Of a DNA stretch of 7,868 nt, positions 1 through 7,106 are shown one piece after another. The stretch lies in assembly GCA_041158225.1 (NCBI GenBank), contig JBEBBU010000144.1, positions 1-7,868 of the forward strand, in the 5' to 3' direction. The notes beneath the pieces are model-generated. The model ran no database searches and was not told where the DNA came from. It was given only the letters and a program-made list of their open reading frames with translations. How positions within the stretch are numbered: position 1 is the first letter of the stretch; every line of letters starts with the position of its first letter. This stretch comes from JBEBBU01 sp041158225. GTDB taxonomy: Bacteria; Pseudomonadota; Gammaproteobacteria; Methylococcales; Methylococcaceae. A program made the translations under genes and the position numbers.

Positions 1-191
1 CGGATGAAGCGGCTGTTGACCGCTACGAATTTATCCGTAATGCCTATTTCCAGCAGCGTCAGTATCTGCAGCATGATGGGCAGATTCCGGCGGGTACTGA
101 GGCAGGCGGATTTGACTGGGAAAGTGAAATGGAATTGCAGGGGGCCGAGGATAGGGAAAAGGCGGCAAGCCCTGCGCCTGCTGCCAAATAA
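1..191 (+). CDS. C-terminal 62 residues of an unrecognised protein (5' end outside window)
   Basis: The frame beginning at base 3 is open from the window edge to TAA at 189-191. It reads as a plausible protein end: a mixed helical stretch (DEAAVDRYEFIRNAYFQQRQ), then a Gly/Glu-rich acidic section, then a low-complexity tail ending PAPAAK. I do not recognise the family and assign no function. Two hairpins follow within 35 bases, the second with a T-run, which supports a true gene end here. A second open frame (4-264) overlaps it, but that one is Arg/Ser-rich and runs through both hairpins. The assignment rests on composition and the terminator position, so it is moderately sure. Only the tail is visible, so length, domains and location cannot be judged. 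Confidence 0.6.
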   Translation, partial: DEAAVDRYEFIRNAYFQQRQYLQHDGQIPAGTEAGGFDWESEMELQGAEDREKAASPAPAAK

Positions 192-194
192 ATG

Positions 195-211
195 CAAGGC
201 TTTTAGCCTTG
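195..211 (+). other. Small hairpin after the first gene
   Basis: CAAGGCT (195-201) pairs perfectly with AGCCTTG (205-211) around a TTT loop. It begins four bases after the TAA of the upstream gene and sits 13 bases before the stronger terminator hairpin. No T-run follows it, so alone it is not a standard intrinsic terminator. It may protect the mRNA 3' end or assist the next hairpin. Confidence 0.45.
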
Positions 212-224
212 GCTCATATACCAG

Positions 225-250
225 AAGCCCGCGCAAGCGGGCTTTTTTGT
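225..250 (+). terminator. Intrinsic terminator between the first gene and glnE
   Basis: AAGCCCGC (225-232) pairs with GCGGGCTT (237-244) around a GCAA loop, a GNRA-type tetraloop. A run of six T lies at 243-248. This is a strong rho-independent terminator for the upstream gene. It ends only a few bases before the glnE ribosome binding site, so glnE must be read either through it or from a promoter lying within or before it. Confidence 0.85.
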
Positions 251-255
251 TCGAC

Positions 256-260
256 AGGAA
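256..260 (+). promoter_or_regulatory. Ribosome binding site deciding the glnE start
   Basis: AGGAA at 256-260 lies 9 bases before the ATG at 270 but only 3 bases before the ATG at 264. The spacing favours translation from 270, giving MSEDIALKPV as the N-terminus. Confidence 0.6.
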
Positions 261-269
261 CTGATGGAT

Positions 270-3119
270 ATGTCAGAAGATATTGCACTCAAACCGGTGA
301 TTCCTGGTGATGCTGACTGGGCATCAGATGCGGAGAGGCTGCGGCAGCAGTTAGGCGTTTTGCCTTTGTGGGACAGTCTTGATGCCGGGCGTCAGCAGGG
401 TCTGATCTGTGTCTGTGCCTGCAGCAGTTTCCTTCTGCGGATACTCGAACAGCAGTCTGATATTCTGGGACTGGTCTGGGAGCAAAAGCCGCTGGCTGCT
501 TATCTCGAGGAAAGAACCTTTTCCTTCGGGCAGGCTGATGAAGCAGCGTTCATGCGCGAACTCAGAATATTCAGGAACCGTTTCATGGCGCTGGTGACGG
601 CCCGGGATATGCTCGGGATCGCTACGCTGGATGAGGTGCTGGAGGCGCTGTCTTCACTGGCCGATACCATGGTTGCCGATGCCTTGCGCTGGCTGGAGGC
701 CGTCATGGCCAGAGGGTGGCCTGCTGATGCTGCACCTGCCAGCATACCTCCCCAGTTACTGGTCATGGGCATGGGCAAGCTGGGGGCGGGGGAGCTCAAT
801 TTTTCTTCCGATATCGACCTCATATTTGTCTATCCGGAAGATGGTGAGTTGCCAGACCGGAAAAAAACCAGTTTTGCCGAATACTATACGCGCCTGGCGC
901 GTGGGCTGGTCCGGCTGCTGGATCAGGTTACCGGCGATGGGTTTGTCTTCCGTGTTGATATGCGTTTGCGGCCTTTCGGGGACAGTGGTCCTCTGGTGGT
1001 TTCGATGGATGCATTTGAACAGTATTATCAGGGGCAGTCCAGGGACTGGGAGCGCTATGCCATGGTCAAGGCGAGGGTCATGACAGGTGGTCCAGCACAT
1101 GTCCGCCAGATTGAGCGTTTTCTCCGGCCTTTTGTCTATCGCCGTTATCTTGATTATCGTGCGCTAGGTGAGTTGCGTGACCTGAAATCGCGGATTACCC
1201 GTGAACTGAACCGTAAGGATCGCGGCGACAACATCAAGCTGGGCGCCGGTGGCATCCGTGAGATTGAGTTTATTACCCAGTCTTTCCAGTTGATGAGGGG
1301 AGGGCAGCTGATCCAGTTGCAGGATCGGCGCCTGCAGCATATTCTGCGGCAGTTGCCGGCACTGGATCTGATGTCCGGTGAAACGGCATCCTGTCTGCTT
1401 GCAGCCTACCGTTTTCTGCGCCTGGTGGAAAACCGTCTGCAGCAGGCGCAGGATCAGCAGACCCATATCCTGCCGGTGTTGCCTCGCGATCAGTCCAGAT
1501 TGGCTGCAGTGTTGGGCTTTGCCAGCTGGCAGGCGTTCAGTACCTGCCTTGCTGGCCACAGAGAGCAGGTGCAGGCTGTGTTTGCCGAAGTGATCCGCAC
1601 GGGTGAGTCGGATCTGGCGGGTACGCAGGCGTCTGATCTTAAGGTCATCAATGGCGAGCTCCATGAGCAGGTTCGGGAGGAGCTGGATGATTTTCTTCAT
1701 TCACGTGTGGTTTCCCAGCTTGCTGAGCGGGCGCGTCATGATCTGGATCGTGTGATAGCCTCCATTTTTCAGCTCATGGATGATGTATCTCCTGATATTC
1801 CAAGGCGCCCTTTACTGCTTGCCCTGCTGGCATTCTTGCAGTCGGTTGCCAGAAGGGGCGTCTATCTGACGCTGCTGGCTGAGCATCCCCAGGTATTGCG
1901 GCAACTGCTGCGGCTGGCTGGCGCGAGCGCCTGGCTTATGCGTCAGTTGACAGATATGCCCATCCTGCTGGATGAACTGCTGGACCCCAGGGTGCTTTAC
2001 CAGCCACTGGAGCGTCAGGATCTCGAGCTTGCACTGGGACGGCAACTTGTCAGTCTGGTGGATCCAGAGGATGAGGACCGTTTTACCGAGGCGCTAAGGC
2101 GCTTCAAGGCCGCCCAGGTGCTACGGGTGGCGGCCATCGATATTCTGGGAGTGCTGCCGCTGATGGTGGTCAGTGACTATCTGACGGATATCGCCGAGGT
2201 GGTGCTGGATGCTGCCATGCAGCGGGCGTGGGTCATGACGGCCAGCAAACATGGTTTGCCTCCTGCCTGTGGCGACAGTGTTGCCAGACAAAGTGGTTTT
2301 GGGGTGATTGCCTATGGCAAGTTTGGAGGCATTGAACTGGGGTATGGCTCTGATCTTGATCTGGTTTTTCTCTACGATGCCGTGAGTGCATCCCAGCTTA
2401 CGAGCGGCCCACGCGCCATTACTGTGGCTGAGTTTTATGCGCGCGTAGCCCGCAGGGTGGTGGCCATTCTGAGTGTGCCCTCGCTATCCGGGCCCATCTA
2501 TGAGGTGGATCTGCGTTTGCGTCCCAGCGGGAATTCAGGATTACTGGTCAGCAGTCTGGCCGCGTTTCATGAATATCAGATGTCTCAGGCCTGGATCTGG
2601 GAGCTGCAGGCATTGGTCCGGGCCCGCTTCATTAGCGGTGATGCCCATATTGCGGATGCATTCGCAACGATCCGGCAGGAAGCTCTGTGTCGTCCGCGTA
2701 CACTGATGGATCTGCGTACTGAAGTGCGCGAAATGCGCGAAAAAATGCGTGCCAGCCTCGATCGCAGTTCTGAATCAGGGTTTGATCTCAAGCAGGGCCC
2801 GGGCGGTATTGCCGATGTAGAGTTTATTGTACAATTCGGGGTATTGGCATGTGCGTCACAGCATCCTGACATTGTGAAGTGGAGTGATGTTGTGCGTTTA
2901 TTGCAGGTTCTGGCTGATAACGGCTTTCTTGCCAGAGGCGATGCGCAGCTGTTGCGCGATGCGTTCTGTGCATTCAGGGCTCGGGGACATCATCTGGTTC
3001 TTCAGGAAAAACCTGTCATCATTCCAGTGGATGAAGCCCTGATGCATCGGGCCAATGTAATGCGTATCTGGGGCAGTGTGATGCTGGATCAAGCCGGCGG
3101 GCGCTGTGACCCTGTTTGA
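270..3119 (+). CDS. glnE: Bifunctional glutamine synthetase adenylyltransferase/adenylyl-removing enzyme
   Basis: GlnE adds AMP to, and removes it from, a tyrosine of glutamine synthetase in the cytosol, responding to PII protein and glutamine. This one has 949 residues, close to the 946 of the E. coli enzyme. Two nucleotidyltransferase domains are visible. The N-terminal (deadenylylating) domain has GMGKLGAGELNFSSDIDL at about 167-184, VDMRLRPFGDSGPLV at 229-243 and GAGGIREIEF at 325-334. The C-terminal (adenylylating) domain has GKFGGIELGYGSDLDL at 683-698, VDLRLRPSGNSGLLV at 746-760 and GPGGIADVEF at 843-852. The metal-binding Asp pairs of both SDxDL motifs are present (about 181/183 and 695/697). 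A helical linker of about 100-200 residues joins them. The start at 270 is chosen for its ribosome binding site spacing; the ATG at 264 would add two residues. ilvE follows after 32 bases, probably in one transcript. No frameshift or missing key residue is seen. Confidence 0.96.
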   Translation: MSEDIALKPVIPGDADWASDAERLRQQLGVLPLWDSLDAGRQQGLICVCACSSFLLRILEQQSDILGLVWEQKPLAAYLEERTFSFGQADEAAFMRELRIFRNRFMALVTARDMLGIATLDEVLEALSSLADTMVADALRWLEAVMARGWPADAAPASIPPQLLVMGMGKLGAGELNFSSDIDLIFVYPEDGELPDRKKTSFAEYYTRLARGLVRLLDQVTGDGFVFRVDMRLRPFGDSGPLVVSMDAFEQYYQGQSRDWERYAMVKARVMTGGPAHVRQIERFLRPFVYRRYLDYRALGELRDLKSRITRELNRKDRGDNIKLGAGGIREIEFITQSFQLMRGGQLIQLQDRRLQHILRQLPALDLMSGETASCLLAAYRFLRLVENRLQQAQDQQTHILPVLPRDQSRLAAVLGFASWQAFSTCLAGHREQVQAVFAEVIRTGESDLAGTQASDLKVINGELHEQVREELDDFLHSRVVSQLAERARHDLDRVIASIFQLMDDVSPDIPRRPLLLALLAFLQSVARRGVYLTLLAEHPQVLRQLLRLAGASAWLMRQLTDMPILLDELLDPRVLYQPLERQDLELALGRQLVSLVDPEDEDRFTEALRRFKAAQVLRVAAIDILGVLPLMVVSDYLTDIAEVVLDAAMQRAWVMTASKHGLPPACGDSVARQSGFGVIAYGKFGGIELGYGSDLDLVFLYDAVSASQLTSGPRAITVAEFYARVARRVVAILSVPSLSGPIYEVDLRLRPSGNSGLLVSSLAAFHEYQMSQAWIWELQALVRARFISGDAHIADAFATIRQEALCRPRTLMDLRTEVREMREKMRASLDRSSESGFDLKQGPGGIADVEFIVQFGVLACASQHPDIVKWSDVVRLLQVLADNGFLARGDAQLLRDAFCAFRARGHHLVLQEKPVIIPVDEALMHRANVMRIWGSVMLDQAGGRCDPV

Positions 3120-3151
3120 GTATACCCTCATGGAATCATAAGGAGCGACAC

Positions 3152-4075
3152 ATGGGTATGGATGATAGAGATGGCCTGATCTGGCTGGATGGTGAATGGT
3201 TGCCATGGCGCGATGCCAAGGTGCATGTCCTGACACACACCCTGCACTATGGCTGCGGCGTCTTCGAGGGCCTGAGAGCCTACGCCACCCCGCGCGGTCC
3301 CGCCATATTCCGTCTGGCTGATCATACCGACAGGCTGTTCCGCTCTGCGCATATCATGCATATGCAGATTCCTTTCGATGCCGAGACCCTGAATCAGGTC
3401 CAGTGTGAAGCCATTACCCGTAATGGGCTGTCCAGCGCCTATATGCGGCCCATGTGCTTCCTGGGCGCGGAGGGTATGGGATTACATGCCAAGTCGCTCA
3501 ATGTGCATGTCATGGTCGCCGCCTGGGAATGGGGTAGTTATCTGGGGGCTGAAAACATGGAGCGTGGCATCAAGGTGCGTACCTCTTCCTACAGCCGCAA
3601 TCATGTCAACAGTGTCATGTGCAAGGCCAAGGCCAATGGCAACTATCTCAATTCCATTCTGGCGGTGCGTGAAGCTGTCGAGGCTGGATGCGATGAAGCG
3701 CTGCTGCTGGATCACGAAGGCTATGTTGCCGAGGGCAGTGGCGAAAATATTTTTATCGTGCGTCGTGGCAAGATCTACACCCCTGATCTGACATCTGCAC
3801 TTGAAGGCATTACCCGCGAGACGATTTTTACCATCGCCGAAGAGCAGGGACTCCAGGTAGCAGAGAAGCGTATTACCCGGGATGAAGTCTATGTGGCGGA
3901 TGAAGCGTTCTTCACCGGCACGGCTGCAGAAGTCACCCCTATCCGTGAAGTGGATGGGCGCAGGATCGGCAATGGAGGCAGGGGTCCTGTAACAGAGAAA
4001 CTGCAGTCACTCTATTTCGATTATGTGCAGGGGCGTCGCGAAGATCACGCCGACTGGCTGACCCACTGCAGGTAA
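3152..4075 (+). CDS. ilvE: Branched-chain amino acid aminotransferase
   Basis: IlvE is a cytosolic PLP enzyme that moves the amino group between glutamate and the 2-keto acids of leucine, isoleucine and valine, the last step of their synthesis. The product has 307 residues (E. coli 309). Fold-type IV landmarks are present: HYGCGVFEGLRAY at 32-44, the PLP lysine K160 in AKANGNYLNS, YVAEGSGENIFIV at 191-203 including the Glu expected to contact the cofactor pyridine nitrogen (E195), and FFTGTAAEVTPI at 253-264. An upstream TTG at 3116 overlaps the glnE stop and is in frame, but AAGGAG at 3140-3145 sits six bases before the ATG at 3152 and decides for that start; a second ATG lies at 3158. It probably shares a transcript with glnE and ends in a strong terminator. 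D-amino-acid aminotransferase and aminodeoxychorismate lyase share the fold, but length and motifs fit IlvE. Confidence 0.95.
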   Translation: MGMDDRDGLIWLDGEWLPWRDAKVHVLTHTLHYGCGVFEGLRAYATPRGPAIFRLADHTDRLFRSAHIMHMQIPFDAETLNQVQCEAITRNGLSSAYMRPMCFLGAEGMGLHAKSLNVHVMVAAWEWGSYLGAENMERGIKVRTSSYSRNHVNSVMCKAKANGNYLNSILAVREAVEAGCDEALLLDHEGYVAEGSGENIFIVRRGKIYTPDLTSALEGITRETIFTIAEEQGLQVAEKRITRDEVYVADEAFFTGTAAEVTPIREVDGRRIGNGGRGPVTEKLQSLYFDYVQGRREDHADWLTHCR

Positions 4076-4085
4076 TGTTTCAATG

Positions 4086-4129
4086 CCTGGCTTCAGTGGC
4101 GTGCAAAGCTGCTGGAGCCAGGTTTTTTT
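4086..4129 (+). terminator. Intrinsic terminator after ilvE
   Basis: An 11-base-pair stem with one G-T wobble forms between 4086-4096 (CCTGGCTTCAG) and 4112-4122 (CTGGAGCCAGG), followed by seven T at 4123-4129. It ends the glnE-ilvE transcript just before the convergent minus-strand gene ends at 4138. On the minus strand the same stem lacks a following T-run, so it should work poorly in that direction. Confidence 0.88.
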
Positions 4130-4137
4130 CCTGTGGC

Positions 4138-5382
4138 CTACTGGTACAGAGAGAGTGCCTGTATACGGTGATCGATGTCCTGAGTCATGCGGGAGAACTC
4201 GCTACTCAGTACTGAGTCATAATGTTGCTGGAACTGGCTCTGGCTCAGGTTTTCAGGCAGATTTTCCAGTGTCGGCATATAGGCATCTTCGCTGATCACA
4301 AGCGTCATTTTCTGCTGGGCACTGATGGCGTTGCGTTCAGATCTTGCGGCCAGATGTCCAAGTCTCGCGCCAGCACGGTCTGCGGCAAGATCCATGAAGC
4401 TGAAGCCGCTTCCTCCATGTGAATCACTCATTTCCTTGGCTACTCCGACAATATCGGCAATATCGCGGTCACCCGCTATGCCAAGTGCGGCTGAAGTCAT
4501 GAAATGCTGGGCAAGGTCATGACGCCCTCTCAGGCGGACTTCGCGCATGGCGGGTACGGGTGGATTCTGGCCGTTAAGAATGTCATAGCCATTGGTATAG
4601 GCGCTGAGTGTCTGGATCAGGGCGCTGTTTTCATCAAGGGCAGTATTGCCATTGATCGCTGAGCGCTGTTGGGCCAGTGTAAATAGCGTGACCAGCGCAT
4701 CTGTCAGTTCCATGGTGGTTTTCTGCGGTTCGCGCCCCGCCAGTTCGTTCAGCGCGGTACGGTAGGCCAGTACCCGTTCCAGATCCGCTGGTGAAGATGC
4801 CAGGGACTGTGCCTTGCGTTCGGCGCCACGCATCCAGTCAACGGTGAGTCCAAGATGGTGGTGATTGACGCGCATGGATTCAAGTCCGCCTATGCCGGCG
4901 ATCTGGTATTTGCCAAAAAGTCCGTGCTGGATCAGGTTGGGTATCAGATCATGCAGCCAGGCGCCTGATAGGGTGATCCGGCCTACGCGTACTTCCTCCA
5001 CCTTGGCAATCGGGTCGTGATCCAGCAGGCTGACCCTGGCATTCACATAGTTGCCGAGCATCCAGGGTAGGGACAGGGAAATACGGACATCCAGATGAGG
5101 ACCGCTGAATGCCGCCAGGGTCCTGCCCCGCCAGTGTTTGCTGGTGATCAGGAACAGGCTGCTGGTTTCAAGATCTTCGGCGGTCAGGCGCATGACCAGA
5201 TGGGTGCCCCGGTTATCAGTGAGGGTGGTGCCGTTTTCCAGGATCTGGCGTGTACGGCTTGCCAGTTGTTGACCGCTGCCATCATAGGGTTCAAGCCATG
5301 GGTCTGAATCCAGAATGACGACACGTACAGCCAGCAGCACGGCTGCTGTCAGCAAAAGGGCACCACCTAAAAATCGCTTCAC
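4138..5382 (-). CDS. Uncharacterised membrane-anchored protein with a HF/KE/GGSGFSF/AD motif
   Basis: The product has 414 residues and I cannot name it. Residues 4-24 are a hydrophobic segment after MKR, fitting an uncleaved signal anchor or signal peptide, so the body is probably periplasmic. Residues about 55-185 look beta-rich and contain LTAEDL (66-71) and VRVGRITLSG (131-140), a layout resembling YpmS/DUF2140-like lipid-facing domains (weak inference). Residues 200-270 look helical. The sharpest signal is at 287-338: RHDLAQHF, then KEMSD (316-320), then GGSGFSFMDLAADRAG (323-338). This spacing of His, Lys-Glu, Asp and Gly recalls the YfiM/DUF2279 and VanZ-like groups. The start is GTG at 5380-5382 with only a weak GGA-type ribosome site, 27 bases after the degQ stop, so the two are probably cotranscribed. 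That suggests a cell-envelope role, unproven. Confidence 0.85.
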   Translation of the reverse strand: MKRFLGGALLLTAAVLLAVRVVILDSDPWLEPYDGSGQQLASRTRQILENGTTLTDNRGTHLVMRLTAEDLETSSLFLITSKHWRGRTLAAFSGPHLDVRISLSLPWMLGNYVNARVSLLDHDPIAKVEEVRVGRITLSGAWLHDLIPNLIQHGLFGKYQIAGIGGLESMRVNHHHLGLTVDWMRGAERKAQSLASSPADLERVLAYRTALNELAGREPQKTTMELTDALVTLFTLAQQRSAINGNTALDENSALIQTLSAYTNGYDILNGQNPPVPAMREVRLRGRHDLAQHFMTSAALGIAGDRDIADIVGVAKEMSDSHGGSGFSFMDLAADRAGARLGHLAARSERNAISAQQKMTLVISEDAYMPTLENLPENLSQSQFQQHYDSVLSSEFSRMTQDIDHRIQALSLYQ

Positions 5383-5409
5383 TTGTCTGATCCGGGGAGT
5401 TGTCGGGCT

Positions 5410-6777
5410 TTAGCGCAGCATAAGAAAGAATCCGCCCTCTCCTCGCTGGATGTTGAGCAGCAGGTCCCTGCTTCCCTTGCTGAGCTTGCTGAGGTCATCA
5501 AGGCTGCTCACACTCTGGCGGTTGGCCATGGTGATGATATCACCCGGGCGCAGTCCAGCCTGATAGGCGTAGGAAGCGGTGTGGATCTTTTCCACGCGCA
5601 CGCCCATGATACCCTCGTTGCCCATCATATTGCCAAGTTGTGTGCCAGAAAGTTTGGGATGGATTTTTTTGCCATCCTCGTGTTCCAGATGTGGTGCGGC
5701 AATGGCGGCGATGCGTTCAACCTCGCTGCCCTTGTGTATCAGGCCTAGCCTGACCTCGCTGCCTACCGGGAGCAGGCCTACTGCATTGCGTACATCCATG
5801 CCGTTTTTCATTTTCCGGCCATTGACACTCTGGACAATATCGCCAGGTTCGACGCCGGCCTTTGCAGCTGGTGAATCCTTGTGTACGCCGGTGACAACGG
5901 CCCCCTGATTCTGCTTCAGATCAAATGCCTGGGCCAGGTCTGGCGTAAGATCCTGTACATTGACGCCAAGCAGGCCGCGACGAATCTCGCCGTGCTCAAT
6001 CAGCTGTTTTTCTATATTGGCGGCCATATTGGCAGGTATGGCAAAGCCGATGCCTACATTGCCGCCGTTGGGGGCCAGGATGGCCGTGTTGATACCGATC
6101 AGTTCGCCGCGCAGATTAACGAGAGCGCCGCCCGAGTTGCCAGGGTTGATGGATGCATCGGTCTGGATAAAGTCCTCGTAGCCTTCTATGCCCAGTCCGG
6201 AGCGACCAAGGGCGCTGATGATACCCGAGGTGACGGTCTGACCCAGTCCAAAAGGATTACCAATGGCAACGACATAGTCACCAACCTCCAGGCTATCCGA
6301 GTCAGCCAGATGGATCTGGGTCAGTCCTGATGCCTGGATCTGTACTACCGCCAGATCTGATTCCGGATCTGCGCCGATAAGTTTTGCGGGAAAATGCCGG
6401 CTGTCACTCAGGGTTACCTGGATCTCGTTAGCCTTGTCAATGACGTGGTTATTGGTCAGGACATAGCCCTTGCTACTGTCGATGATCACGCCTGAGCCCA
6501 GACTTGAACTCTGCTGTTTTCTGGGGCCCTGATTGGGAATCTCAAAAAAATGCCTGAAAAACGGATCGCGCATGAGCGGATGCTCACCAGCCTCGATTTC
6601 GGTCTTGGTGGATATGTTGACGACAGCCGGCATGGCTCGCTTAAGCATGGGAGCGAGGCTGGGTAGGGTGGCGCTGTCATCGCCCCCTAATGGCCAGGCG
6701 CTGTAGGCGGTGGCTGTCGTCATGGCGAGTGCTAGCGCCAGCAGCAGTCTTGATGGTTTGAGGTGGCGTTGCGGCAT
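5410..6777 (-). CDS. degQ: Periplasmic DegQ-type serine endoprotease (HtrA family)
   Basis: HtrA-family protease/chaperone that degrades misfolded envelope proteins. It has 455 residues from the ATG at 6775-6777, the same length as E. coli DegQ. A signal peptide is evident: basic MPQRHLKPSR, then a hydrophobic core at 11-24, with cleavage plausible after residue 24 or 27. The trypsin-like domain spans roughly 40-260 with the triad H111 (TNNHVID), D141 (ESDLAVV) and S215 (NPGNSGGAL). PDZ1 spans about 267-358 (GLLGVNVQDL start, AGVEPGDIV) and PDZ2 about 387-455 (AGLRPGDII). The short loop at 71-91 (DPFFRHFFEIPNQGPRKQQ) resembles DegQ rather than the long-looped DegP; the Pseudomonas name for this group is MucD. 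The reading frame stays open upstream to 6864, but GGAG at 6785-6788, seven bases before the chosen ATG, and the signal peptide fix the start. The 414-residue envelope protein follows 27 bases later. Confidence 0.95.
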   Translation of the reverse strand: MPQRHLKPSRLLLALALAMTTATAYSAWPLGGDDSATLPSLAPMLKRAMPAVVNISTKTEIEAGEHPLMRDPFFRHFFEIPNQGPRKQQSSSLGSGVIIDSSKGYVLTNNHVIDKANEIQVTLSDSRHFPAKLIGADPESDLAVVQIQASGLTQIHLADSDSLEVGDYVVAIGNPFGLGQTVTSGIISALGRSGLGIEGYEDFIQTDASINPGNSGGALVNLRGELIGINTAILAPNGGNVGIGFAIPANMAANIEKQLIEHGEIRRGLLGVNVQDLTPDLAQAFDLKQNQGAVVTGVHKDSPAAKAGVEPGDIVQSVNGRKMKNGMDVRNAVGLLPVGSEVRLGLIHKGSEVERIAAIAAPHLEHEDGKKIHPKLSGTQLGNMMGNEGIMGVRVEKIHTASYAYQAGLRPGDIITMANRQSVSSLDDLSKLSKGSRDLLLNIQRGEGGFFLMLR

Positions 6778-6784
6778 GATGATT

Positions 6785-6788
6785 CTCC
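6785..6788 (-). promoter_or_regulatory. Ribosome binding site fixing the degQ start
   Basis: On the minus strand GGAG lies seven bases upstream of the ATG at 6775-6777. The in-frame upstream start candidates (for example at 6864, which abuts the rpmG terminator) would add up to 29 residues before the signal peptide and are unlikely. Confidence 0.7.
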
Positions 6789-6869
6789 GTCGGGTAGTCA
6801 TTCCGGCTGTCTTGGGGGCAGCATGAGCCCTTTTCAAGGTGGTCGAGCCTGTCCTTGGGTACATGACAT

Positions 6870-6908
6870 AAAAAAACCGGCCGGGCTTGCTGGAGCCGGG
6901 CCGGTTTT
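6870..6908 (-). terminator. Intrinsic terminator of the rpmB-rpmG operon
   Basis: On the minus strand a stem of ten pairs (6899-6908 with 6873-6882), one G-G mismatch and four more pairs closes a six-base loop (6888-6893). It is followed by a run of seven T, seen on the plus strand as A at 6870-6876. It starts 17 bases after the rpmG stop. In the plus direction only four T follow, so it is best matched to the minus strand. It also insulates degQ from ribosomal-protein transcription. Confidence 0.9.
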
Positions 6909-6924
6909 GATGGATGCCTGATCC

Positions 6925-7080
6925 TTACTTGATCTTGGCTTCCTTGTAGATCACATGCTGGCGCACGACAGGATCAAATTTCTTGATCTCCATCTTCTCC
7001 GGCATGGTGCGCTTGTTCTTGGTAGTGGTGTAGAAATGTCCGGTTCCGGCACTTGAAACCAGTTTGATCTTGTCGCGCAT
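6925..7080 (-). CDS. rpmG: 50S ribosomal protein L33
   Basis: Component of the large ribosomal subunit near the E site. The 51 residues begin MRDKIKLVSSAGTGHFYTTT and end KFDPVVRQHVIYKEAKIK, almost the E. coli sequence without its short N-terminal extension (55 residues there). It contains no Cys, so it is the zinc-free form; nothing suggests a second, zinc-binding copy nearby. AAGGAG (7089-7094 on the minus strand) sits eight bases before the ATG at 7078-7080. It is the second gene of the rpmB-rpmG operon, 26 bases after the rpmB stop, and is followed directly by the terminator. Confidence 0.98.
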   Translation of the reverse strand: MRDKIKLVSSAGTGHFYTTTKNKRTMPEKMEIKKFDPVVRQHVIYKEAKIK

Positions 7081-7106
7081 GATGACTGCTCCTTAGGCTC
7101 AGGTAA

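Noticed and set aside
217..222. TATACC as a -10 box for glnE
   Set aside because: No -35-like hexamer lies 16-18 bases upstream, and the transcript would start inside the terminator stem.
4..264. Open frame of 86 codons overlapping the first gene, with a TGATG overlap at the glnE start
   Set aside because: It runs through both hairpins and the terminator T-run, is Arg/Ser-rich, and lies out of frame with the more protein-like reading that stops at 191. The TGATG overlap is probably chance.
1164..1700. 178-codon open frame on the minus strand inside glnE
   Set aside because: It is antisense to a conserved coding region, has Gln/Leu/His-rich composition typical of a reverse shadow, and shows no independent motif or ribosome site.
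3116..3151. TTG start for ilvE overlapping the glnE stop
   Set aside because: It would add 12 residues unlike the family N-terminus, and AAGGAG at 3140-3145 clearly serves the ATG at 3152.
5881..6330. 149-codon plus-strand open frame inside degQ
   Set aside because: It is an antisense shadow of the protease domain, with no recognisable domain, and degQ on the other strand is certain.
6832..6837. TTGAAA on the minus strand as a degQ -35 box
   Set aside because: At 16-18 bases spacing the sequence offers only CAAGAC-like hexamers, which are not credible -10 boxes.
6870..6908. Terminator reading in the plus direction
   Set aside because: Only four T follow on the plus strand and no plus-strand gene ends there; the seven-base T-run is on the minus strand, after rpmG.
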